Source: Treponema sp. (GTDB taxonomy: Bacteria; Spirochaetota; Spirochaetia; Treponematales; Breznakiellaceae). Taken from it: a DNA stretch of 38,647 bases. Where the stretch lies: assembly GCA_031265435.1 (NCBI GenBank), contig JAISCR010000030.1, positions 1-38,647 of the forward strand, written 5' to 3'. Every line of letters begins with the position of its first letter. The stretch's first letter is position 1. The notes under the pieces were generated by a model. It saw only the letters and a program-made list of their open reading frames with translations. It ran no database searches and had not been told where the DNA came from. Of this stretch, positions 32,489-38,647 are shown piece after piece. A program made the position numbers and the translations under genes.

Positions 32489-34279
32489 TCAGCTCTTGAA
32501 CCGGTAACGGCTGCTTATCTTCCTCTCATTGATCTCTTTGAGAACGGCGGGATCCACCTTGAAATTGCGTTCCATGTCCATGATACCGTTGATCTCCTGC
32601 TGCACATCACTTACCTGGGTGTAACAGTACCCGCTTATGATCTCCACTTTTTTTATTGCGGTGGTGATATCGTCAAAACGTTTGATGTATTCCTCTTTTG
32701 TCGCAACCTTGTTACCGTAGCCCCACCCTTCTTCGCCGCCCTTGAAGGCGATGCCCCCAAACTCGCTGAGGATAATCGGCTGACCCTGGTAGCTGTAGCC
32801 GTCCGCGAATGCCGATTTGAAGGCGTTGTGGTAAAGTTCGTTATCAAGAATCTCTTCGAGATTATCCAGATAGCGGTCAAGGAAATCTTCACCCTTTTCT
32901 TCATAGTCATGGAGGGTGATGATGTCGGAGACCGTATGCTCCCATCCGTCATTGCAGATCACGGGCCTGTAGGGATCGTAACTCTTGGTAAGGTAATAGA
33001 TCGCCTCGGTAAATTCCGTCTGAACCCTGCTTGTCTTGATCGCCGGCACACCCCAGGATTCGTTGAAGGGCGTCCATGTGATGATCGCGGGATGATTGTA
33101 ATTCTGCCTGACAATCTCCATCCATTCGCGGGTAAAGTTATCGACCGCTTCATCGCAGAACTCGTAGGCTGCGGGCACTTCACTCCATACCAGGAGTCCC
33201 TTTACATCCGCCCAGTAGAGGAAACGTTCGTCCTCTGTTTTCTGATGTTTGCGCACCCCGTTGTAGCCTGCGCTCATGATCTTGTCGATATCGTCAATCA
33301 GGGCCTTTTCGTCGGGGGGAGTAAGGTGGCTTTCCTTCCAGTAGCCCTGGTCGAGAATGAGCCGCTGGTAAAGCGGAACACCGTTAAGCAGTATGTTTGC
33401 GCCGTCAATGCGGATCTCTCTCATGCCGAAATAGGAGAGGGCCTCATCCACGGTTTCACCCTTGCGCTTCAACAGAAACACTACATCGTAGAGTTCGGGA
33501 TGTTCCACAGACCACAGCGCTATATGCCACGCGTTTACGGAAACGGATTTGAGTGAAGCGGAAAGCTCAAGATGCTTCCGGGTAACGGGAAGGGCAAGGC
33601 CGGTAACGGGATGATCCTTGTAGTATATCAGGGTTTCAAATTCAAGCCCCTTAAGGGCAGCTTCCGAGGGAACGCTGATCTCCGCCTCAATATCAAGCCT
33701 GTAATCTTTTACGCATGGAGTCATCTTTACCGACGCGATATAGACGGCGGGCAGCTTTTCAAGCCACACGGTTTTCCAGATCCCCGTGGTCTGAATATAC
33801 CAGCAGCCGAAATTTTCATCTTTCCAGCGCTGCTTGCCCCGGGGCTGGGTCAAATCGAAGGAATCCTCGGCCCTCACGGTGATTTTGTTTTCGCCTTCCT
33901 TTACAAGGTGTGTAATGTCAAAGGAGAAACGGGCATAGCCTCCCCGGTGAGTCCCCGCGTGGCTTCCGTTGATGTAGACATCGGTTTTGTAATCGCAGCC
34001 TTCAAAGTGAATCACCAGCCGTTCGGAACTTTTTTTATAGCCGAAACTCCGCTGATACCAGACTACATCATGCCGCGCCGGATCGTTGATTCCGCTTTTG
34101 GGTGTCTCGCAGCTAAAGGGGACGGTAATCTTCCGCGCCGGGGGGAAGAGGGAGTACCAGGCTTTGGCAAGTCCTTCATTGTCGTCGTCAAAGGCAAAAT
34201 CCCATTGGCCATTGAGGTTTTCCCAGGAACCGGGACGCACAAGCTGGGGACGGGGATAATCAGGTACATAACACTTCAT
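32489..34279 (-). CDS. Glycoside hydrolase family 2 (beta-galactosidase/glucuronidase-like)
   Basis: A 596-residue GH2 enzyme with the standard three-part layout: jelly-roll sugar-binding domain (about 10-180), immunoglobulin-like domain (about 185-290) and TIM barrel (about 295-590). The acid/base pair is N406-E407 in WTPFNESWG and the nucleophile is E506 in ILSEFGG. No signal peptide is present, so it works on imported substrate. Length fits the short beta-glucuronidase/galactosidase branch rather than LacZ (about 1020); the exact sugar cannot be assigned. ACGAGG lies 7 bases before the ATG at 34279. It is driven by a strong predicted promoter in the divergent region and is followed by the ArsR-type regulator. 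Confidence 0.93.
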   Translation of the reverse strand: MKCYVPDYPRPQLVRPGSWENLNGQWDFAFDDDNEGLAKAWYSLFPPARKITVPFSCETPKSGINDPARHDVVWYQRSFGYKKSSERLVIHFEGCDYKTDVYINGSHAGTHRGGYARFSFDITHLVKEGENKITVRAEDSFDLTQPRGKQRWKDENFGCWYIQTTGIWKTVWLEKLPAVYIASVKMTPCVKDYRLDIEAEISVPSEAALKGLEFETLIYYKDHPVTGLALPVTRKHLELSASLKSVSVNAWHIALWSVEHPELYDVVFLLKRKGETVDEALSYFGMREIRIDGANILLNGVPLYQRLILDQGYWKESHLTPPDEKALIDDIDKIMSAGYNGVRKHQKTEDERFLYWADVKGLLVWSEVPAAYEFCDEAVDNFTREWMEIVRQNYNHPAIITWTPFNESWGVPAIKTSRVQTEFTEAIYYLTKSYDPYRPVICNDGWEHTVSDIITLHDYEEKGEDFLDRYLDNLEEILDNELYHNAFKSAFADGYSYQGQPIILSEFGGIAFKGGEEGWGYGNKVATKEEYIKRFDDITTAIKKVEIISGYCYTQVSDVQQEINGIMDMERNFKVDPAVLKEINERKISSRYRFKS

Positions 34280-34338
34280 AGTATGCCTCGTGTAAACATC
34301 CGGGCCGCGGAAGCTCCGTAAACCCGTTGCGGGATATT

Positions 34339-34357
34339 GCTACAGAAAAATTGTAGC
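34339..34357. promoter_or_regulatory. Palindrome near the GH2 transcription start
   Basis: GCTACA and TGTAGC are separated by 7 bases. The palindrome lies just downstream of the predicted GH2 start of transcription (about 34360), a typical repressor-operator position. It could also fold as a leader hairpin. Confidence 0.4.
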
Positions 34358-34367
34358 TTTTTACGCA

Positions 34368-34397
34368 ATCATAGTGAGTGAAGCGCCATATTGTCAA
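34368..34397 (-). promoter_or_regulatory. Predicted promoter of the GH2-regulator operon
   Basis: On the minus strand a perfect TTGACA (34392-34397), 18 bases, then TATGAT (34368-34373). The leader would be about 80 bases. This is near consensus, so control is likely by repression. Confidence 0.65.
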
Positions 34398-34426
34398 GAA
34401 AATTTACCGAAAATTGTTAAAAAAAG

Positions 34427-34439
34427 GCAAAAATTTTGC
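34427..34439. promoter_or_regulatory. Palindrome between the divergent promoters
   Basis: GCAAAAATTTTGC is a perfect 13-base palindrome 10 bases upstream of the -35 box of the importer promoter. It is a candidate operator for the locus regulator, or simply curved AT-rich DNA. Confidence 0.4.
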
Positions 34440-34448
34440 AAAAAAATG

Positions 34449-34477
34449 TTGACATTCGGAAATTCATGTATTAGTCT
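34449..34477 (+). promoter_or_regulatory. Predicted promoter of the sugar importer operon
   Basis: A perfect TTGACA (34449-34454), 17 bases, then TAGTCT (34472-34477), a 4-of-6 match. The leader would be about 60 bases and ends in a strong AGGAGG ribosome site. Confidence 0.55.
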
Positions 34478-34544
34478 GAACTTTATTCAGGAGATTACTA
34501 CAAAATATTTGTGGTAAATCGAATTATATTTTTAGGAGGAAAAG

Positions 34545-35921
34545 ATGAAAAAGTTCTTTGTACTCGCCCTGATCCTCGCCCTCGTGGTATCAGGAGCTCT
34601 TGTTTCGTGCAGTAAATCCGGTTCATCAAGTTCCGCGGGAACAGGCTCCGCGGGCTCAGGCGGCGAAGCGGTATCGGCAGAATCTGTATCGGTAAACGAA
34701 GACGGGACTGTCAACAACCCGGAAGCGGTCAATGTTGACGCCAACAAACTGGTCTTCTGGTCTCTCTTCTCGGGCGGGGACGGCGCCTGGATGGACAAGA
34801 TCATCGCCGACTACAACAGTACCGGGCCAGAAAAACAGGTCCAGTCGATCATGCTCGTGTGGGCCGACTATTACACCAAATTCGGCACCGCGGTAGCGGC
34901 ACGGAAAGGCCCGGATATCGGAGTTTCCCACATTTCCCGGCTTCCCGAACTCCAGGAGCAGGGCATGATCATTGCCATTGACGATTATGCCTCCGCGGCG
35001 GGAACCAACTGGAGCGAATACACCCCGGCCATGGTTGAAGGGATCAGCTTCGACGGCAAGAAATATGCCATGCCCCTGGATACCCACGCGGAGATCATGT
35101 ATATCAATGCGGACAAACTCAAGGCGGCAGGGGTTCCCATGAATGCGGCCAATCAAATCGCCGTAAATAACGCGGCGGAATTCAAAGCCATTCTTGACAA
35201 GATTAAACCCACTCTCAATTCGGGCGAAACCGCGCTTTCACTGCCCCAGAGAGGCGACGATCCCTACCGGGCATGGTGGGCTGTCTACTTCCAGATGGGC
35301 GGCACTCCCCTCGTAAACGCGGCCGGAGATCAGGTTACCCTGGACAGGGATATTGCGATCAGGGCTATGGACTATGTTAAGAGTCTCTGGACAGACGGCT
35401 ATATTCTCCCCGGTATTGAAGATCATCAGAAGTTCTTCCAGGGTGGAAGCGCCGCCTTTGTCGTGACCGGCACCTGGGCCACCGGCGTATTGACCGAAAC
35501 TTTGAGTCCCGGCCTCGGCGCCCAGCCCTTCCCCAGCCTCTTCGGCACAAACGAAGCCCAATGGGCCGATGCTCATGTGTTCACCATTCCCGCCAAACAG
35601 AGCAGGAACGCCGCGGACACTCAGGCCGCGGTAAACTTCATCAACTGGGCGGCCAACAAAGGCGCTCCTACCTGGGCTGAATCGGGCCAGATTCCTTCAA
35701 ACATTCCCGTCCTTTCAAGCCCCGCCTTTACGGCGCTTCCCCGCCGGGCAGACTATGCCAGGGCGGCCGCCACCGCGGTACTTCCCTCCAAGGATGTGCA
35801 CTTCGGCTCTTTCAAGGATTCACTGATCAAGAATCTTGACCTTGTATGGAACAACCAGGCGACTTCCGCGCAGGCGGCCCAGAACATTATTGACGAATTC
35901 AATTCGGCAATAAAGATCTAA
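34545..35921 (+). CDS. Sugar ABC transporter solute-binding lipoprotein
   Basis: A 458-residue family 1 extracellular solute-binding protein. The signal peptide ends in the lipobox LVSC with C22 as lipid anchor. A low-complexity Ser/Gly/Ala linker (about 23-45) follows, then the binding domain from about 60, starting LVFWSLFSGGDGAWMDKII. The pattern fits oligosaccharide or sugar-derivative binders; the ligand is unknown. AGGAGG lies upstream of the ATG at 34545. Two permease genes follow after 95 bases that contain a terminator-like stem and a second long hairpin. This would let more binding protein than permease be made. No ATPase gene is nearby, so a shared MsmK/UgpC-type ATPase elsewhere is likely. 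Confidence 0.94.
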   Translation: MKKFFVLALILALVVSGALVSCSKSGSSSSAGTGSAGSGGEAVSAESVSVNEDGTVNNPEAVNVDANKLVFWSLFSGGDGAWMDKIIADYNSTGPEKQVQSIMLVWADYYTKFGTAVAARKGPDIGVSHISRLPELQEQGMIIAIDDYASAAGTNWSEYTPAMVEGISFDGKKYAMPLDTHAEIMYINADKLKAAGVPMNAANQIAVNNAAEFKAILDKIKPTLNSGETALSLPQRGDDPYRAWWAVYFQMGGTPLVNAAGDQVTLDRDIAIRAMDYVKSLWTDGYILPGIEDHQKFFQGGSAAFVVTGTWATGVLTETLSPGLGAQPFPSLFGTNEAQWADAHVFTIPAKQSRNAADTQAAVNFINWAANKGAPTWAESGQIPSNIPVLSSPAFTALPRRADYARAAATAVLPSKDVHFGSFKDSLIKNLDLVWNNQATSAQAAQNIIDEFNSAIKI

Positions 35922-35926
35922 GCGTT

Positions 35927-35953
35927 TGAAAACCGGCGTGTTTTCATTTTTTT
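35927..35953 (+). terminator. Intrinsic terminator/attenuator after the solute-binding gene
   Basis: Stem TGAAAAC/GTTTTCA (7 pairs) with loop CGGCGT is followed directly by seven T. Lying inside the operon, it should terminate only part of the transcripts. Confidence 0.65.
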
Positions 35954-35961
35954 GAAAAACC

Positions 35962-35995
35962 ATAGCTCCGGAGCCCTTCAGGGTTTCGGGGCTAT
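35962..35995 (+). promoter_or_regulatory. Long intercistronic hairpin before the permease genes
   Basis: ATAGCTCCGGAGCCC and GGGTTTCGGGGCTAT pair over 15 positions, with three G-T pairs, around loop TTCA. It resembles the stem-loops after malE-type genes that shield upstream mRNA from exonucleases. Confidence 0.6.
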
Positions 35996-36016
35996 CCTTG
36001 TTACAGTGGGAAAAGA

Positions 36017-36922
36017 ATGGTGAAACAATCCAGCGAAAAACAAATCGGACAGAAGACGCTGACGGCGATCCTCTTTATGCTTCCCTTCCTCTTGATCTAT
36101 ACCCTGTTTATCATCTGGCCGGTTATTCAGGGGATCTATGTAAGCCTTCACAGGTGGGGTCTCATGGGGAAGATACGGTTTGTGGGAGGATCAAACTATA
36201 CCCGCTTCCTTACCGATAAATTTTTCTGGAACGCACTCTGGCATACCACATGGTTTGTGATCATTTCCGTTCCGCTGCTGATCCTCACCGCCCTGGTTCT
36301 GGCCCTCCTGGCAAACCGGAAAACCGGTATGAAGAAGGGCCTGCGGATCTGTTACTACCTTCCAAATGTACTTTCCGTTTCCGTTATTTCCTACATGATA
36401 CGATTCATGTTCTCCCCCTATATGGGCTTTATGAGCACTTTTCTCCACTCAATCGGGCTCCTTTCCCCGGATCAGGAGATCATGTGGCTTACCGAGGTAA
36501 ATCTTATCTGGGCGGTTGTTACTTCCGCCACGGTCTGGTGGACAACCGGCTTCTCCATGATGCTCTATATTTCCGCCATGCAGGATATTCCCGTCAGCGT
36601 TTACGAGGCGGCGGAACTTGACGGGGCATCTCCGGCCAGACAGCTTTTCGGCGTTACCCTGCCTCTCCTCAAGCCCACCACCTACCTTATTTTGCTTTTG
36701 CAGATAATCGCGTCCTTTAAAATATTCGGGCAGATCTTCATGATCTCAGGCGGAGGCCCCGGCAGTATGACCCGCCCCCTTATTCAGTATATTTATGAAA
36801 GCGCCTTTGCAAAGAACGACATGGGTTATGCGTCCGCAATGTCCTATGCCCTCTTTATCATTCTGGTGTTGCTTTCATTTATTCAGATCCAGTTCCAGAA
36901 CCGCAGGGAGAAAGCAGCATGA
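36017..36922 (+). CDS. Sugar ABC transporter permease (MalF/UgpA type)
   Basis: A 301-residue inner-membrane permease with six helices. The first is at about 20-42 (ILFMLPFLLIYTLFIIWPVIQG). The EAA loop that docks the ATPase is YEAAELDGASPARQLFGVTLPLLKPT near 195-220. Length and the single periplasmic loop fit the CUT1 oligosaccharide class. The ATG at 36017 follows GTGGGAAAAGA, a modest ribosome site, after the intercistronic hairpins. The last codons overlap the next permease gene by 4 bases (ATGA), so the two subunits are made together in the 1:1 ratio the channel needs. Confidence 0.95.
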   Translation: MVKQSSEKQIGQKTLTAILFMLPFLLIYTLFIIWPVIQGIYVSLHRWGLMGKIRFVGGSNYTRFLTDKFFWNALWHTTWFVIISVPLLILTALVLALLANRKTGMKKGLRICYYLPNVLSVSVISYMIRFMFSPYMGFMSTFLHSIGLLSPDQEIMWLTEVNLIWAVVTSATVWWTTGFSMMLYISAMQDIPVSVYEAAELDGASPARQLFGVTLPLLKPTTYLILLLQIIASFKIFGQIFMISGGGPGSMTRPLIQYIYESAFAKNDMGYASAMSYALFIILVLLSFIQIQFQNRREKAA

Positions 36923-37752
36923 AGACACAAAAAAATAATACGCCCGGAAGTATGCTGCTCAATATCATTTCCATTGTCATTGCCGTTGTTTTTTTAAGCC
37001 CCATCATTTGGTCTCTGGCTGTCTCCTTTAAAACAGAAGGTACGCCGATTAGGACCGCCTTTGACTGGTTCAAGCCTCCCTATACCCTGAGCAATTACCC
37101 GTACATATTTTTCAGGAGCTCGGTGCCGACCTGGTTCATGAACAGTGTTATCATCGCCGCCGCGGCTACGTTTCTGTGCGTCTTCTTTTCCGCGCTTGCG
37201 GCCTACCCGCTTGCAAAGATGAACTTTATCGGAAAAAACAAATTCTATTTTTATTTTCTTTTGGGACTCATGGTGCCTACCGAAGCCACCATCGTACCCC
37301 TGTTTATCACCGCAAATACCCTTTACATGATCGATAACTATGCGGGGATGATCCTGCCGATCATCGCAGGTTCCATGAATCTTATCATCATGACCGCTTT
37401 CTTCAAGAGCATACCCAAGGAGCTGATCGAAGTGGCCCAGATAGACGGAGCAAAGAATTTTACGATCTTTTCCCGGATCGTGCTTCCCCTTTCCAGAACA
37501 GTACTCGTAACGGTGAGCATCTTTGCCTTTATCGGAAGCTGGAACAACTACCTCTGGCCCCTGCTCTGCGCCATGAGCGTACAGATGTTTACCCTGCCGG
37601 TGGGCATTCCCACCCTGATGAACACCTACACCGCCGACTATGTGGTACCCTCTACCGCCAACATGGTGGCCTCCATCCCGGCTATCATCGTGTTCTTTAT
37701 CTTTGAGAGGCAGATCACCCAAGGTATCGCCATGTCGGGAATCAAGGGTTGA
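36919..37752 (+). CDS. Sugar ABC transporter permease (MalG/UgpE type)
   Basis: A 277-residue permease partner with six helices, the first at about 13-35 (LNIISIVIAVVFLSPIIWSL). The EAA loop is IEVAQIDGAKNFTIFSRIVLPLSR at about 173-196. It starts within the end of the previous permease (ATGA overlap, AGGGAG upstream). It completes the membrane channel with the preceding protein and the lipoprotein. It ends 17 bases before copy C of the palindromic repeat, which separates it from the convergent kinase gene. Confidence 0.95.
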   Translation: MKTQKNNTPGSMLLNIISIVIAVVFLSPIIWSLAVSFKTEGTPIRTAFDWFKPPYTLSNYPYIFFRSSVPTWFMNSVIIAAAATFLCVFFSALAAYPLAKMNFIGKNKFYFYFLLGLMVPTEATIVPLFITANTLYMIDNYAGMILPIIAGSMNLIIMTAFFKSIPKELIEVAQIDGAKNFTIFSRIVLPLSRTVLVTVSIFAFIGSWNNYLWPLLCAMSVQMFTLPVGIPTLMNTYTADYVVPSTANMVASIPAIIVFFIFERQITQGIAMSGIKG

Positions 37753-37768
37753 GTGAAACTTACTGCCA

Positions 37769-37925
37769 ATATTCGTACACAATTGTAACAGTGGATACAT
37801 GAAGAATTTTATAAACCGCGAAGTCAAAGAAGTCGAATAAGTTTTTAAGAAACCCCTCTTTCTCTTTCCTTTTTCGACCTTTTCGACGTTGCGGTAAAAT
37901 ATTCTTCTTCCTGTCTTGAGTCCAC
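37769..37925 (-). repeat. Dispersed palindromic repeat, copy C
   Basis: This is nearly the reverse complement of copy A (2522-2680). The core arms run from GAAGAATTTTATAAACCGCG (37801) to the matching end ATTCTTC (37907). The outer homology extends through GTGTACGAA on one side and GTGGACTCAAGACAGG on the other. It fills the gap between the importer permease and the kinase, again a convergent pair. Confidence 0.75.
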
Positions 37926-37930
37926 TGCGC

Positions 37931-38647
37931 TCATTTCTTTTCCGCGGTAAGCTCGCCCAGATCCTTCAGAACATCCTCCAGCGCGGGGTAAAGTTTTTCT
38001 ATAACCCTGGCGCTCAAGGCTTCGTACAGTTCGTGGTTCTCTTTGTTCGGCAGGAACCGGTCGTAATTTTTACCCATACCGTCCAGCGCGGCGTTCAGAT
38101 CCGGATAAAGCCCCGCGCCCACCGCGCCGCACATCGCCGCGCCGAGGGAGCAGTTCTCCGATTCCCTGGTGCGGTTTACCGGCACATTAAAGACATCGGA
38201 AATTATCTGGGCGGTAAAGTTACTCTTACTGCCGCCGCCGCCGATATAGAGTTCGTTGATAGGCAGATCCAGGTAGCCGGTCATCTTGGCCGTTCCCAGC
38301 TTAATCTGAATGATGATGCCCTCCACCAGAGAGCGGAACATATGGCCCCGCTGATGCCGGTCGTCAAAGCCCAGGTATATTCCCTTGCCGCTGGGATGCG
38401 CCGCCGAAGGCGACCAATCCGGCAGAACCACCAGGCCCTCCGAACCGGCGGGGATCGCCTCCGCTTCCCGGTCCAGCAGGGCCTCCACCGAAATCCCCGC
38501 TTCCTTGGCCGCGGCCTTTAGGCCCTCGCCCAGATTATCCCGGAACCAGGACACCAGCAGGAATCCCCTGTTCGCCATAGACTCGTAGTTGTAGAGTTTG
38601 GGAAAGGCGCTTAAATAGGTAAAGTAGGAAAAGTCGGGGGACGGTTT
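37931..38647 (-). CDS. FGGY-family carbohydrate kinase, C-terminal part (cut by window end)
   Basis: The frame is open to the right edge and gives the last 238 residues of an FGGY sugar kinase (xylulokinase-like); about half the protein lies outside. The C-terminal actin-like domain shows GLVVLPDW, YIGGGGSKSNFTAQIISDVFNVPV (the adenosine-binding glycine turn) and ESENCSLGAAMCGAVGAGLYPD, all typical of the family. An internal ATG at 38578 is not the start because homology continues upstream (FPKLYNYES). The substrate could be a ketose such as xylulose or erythrulose; given the upstream polyol dehydrogenase and importer, a pentose or tetrose role is plausible but unproven. It faces the importer genes across copy C of the repeat and ends 6 bases from it. 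Confidence 0.9.
   Translation of the reverse strand, partial: KPSPDFSYFTYLSAFPKLYNYESMANRGFLLVSWFRDNLGEGLKAAAKEAGISVEALLDREAEAIPAGSEGLVVLPDWSPSAAHPSGKGIYLGFDDRHQRGHMFRSLVEGIIIQIKLGTAKMTGYLDLPINELYIGGGGSKSNFTAQIISDVFNVPVNRTRESENCSLGAAMCGAVGAGLYPDLNAALDGMGKNYDRFLPNKENHELYEALSARVIEKLYPALEDVLKDLGELTAEKK

Noticed and set aside
37994..38521. Plus-strand frame at the right edge as a real gene
   Set aside because: It is antisense to the clear FGGY kinase coding sequence.

Overview
The window looks like a chromosomal segment of a free-living or gut spirochaete, most likely a Treponema of the termite-gut type. This is inference from protein flavour, roughly 50% or slightly higher GC by eye, and gene content (GTP-type PEP carboxykinase, rubrerythrin, CHASE2 adenylate cyclase, ABC sugar import with glycoside hydrolases). 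No 16S or other decisive marker is present. I see no prophage, CRISPR array, rRNA or intact insertion sequence.

Layout. (1) 1-6.7 kb is central metabolism and housekeeping: an unknown small protein, pckG, a cyclic-nucleotide-binding-fold protein, ychF, ilvE and a membrane family-2 glycosyltransferase. (2) 6.7-8.5 kb is an accessory patch: a BrnT-type toxin with a non-BrnA partner, a decayed gene, tRNA-Ala(CGC), and a 155-base tandem repeat that duplicates the 3' end of the tRNA and carries an inverted copy of its T-arm. (3) 8.5-10.9 kb is a CHASE2 class III adenylate cyclase with no clear promoter of its own, possibly read from the tRNA promoter. (4) 15.5-10.9 kb (minus) is an operon-like run of GH3 glycosidase, GtrA and GT-C glycosyltransferase, divergent from a metA whose active site predicts acetyl-CoA use. 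(5) 24.9-16.5 kb (minus) is a large thioester alpha-2-macroglobulin lipoprotein followed by penicillin-binding protein 1C, the classic envelope-defence pair. (6) 25-28.5 kb holds a nuclease-family remnant, rubrerythrin, an HD-domain protein coupled to mnmA, and a flavodoxin. (7) 28.5-38.6 kb holds an ABC exporter, an erythritol/threitol-dehydrogenase-like enzyme, and a sugar locus: GH2 glycosidase plus an ArsR-type regulator, divergent from a solute-binding lipoprotein and two permeases, ending in an FGGY kinase cut by the window edge.

How the parts work together. The right end reads as a carbohydrate module: a glycan or glycoside is captured by the lipoprotein, imported, cut by the cytoplasmic GH2 enzyme and possibly phosphorylated by the kinase. 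Control probably comes from the ArsR-type protein acting in the 265-base divergent promoter region, which has two good promoters and two palindromes. No ATPase subunit for the importer is in view.

The most unusual non-coding signals are: a roughly 110-130-base imperfect palindromic repeat in three places, two of them filling gaps between convergent genes; the tRNA-derived tandem repeat; a cluster of strong hairpins after rubrerythrin; and three genes (metA, the macroglobulin, the HD protein) whose predicted transcription start falls at or within a few bases of the start codon with no Shine-Dalgarno sequence, suggesting leaderless mRNAs. Gene ends are packed tightly, with three convergent pairs overlapping at their 3' ends.
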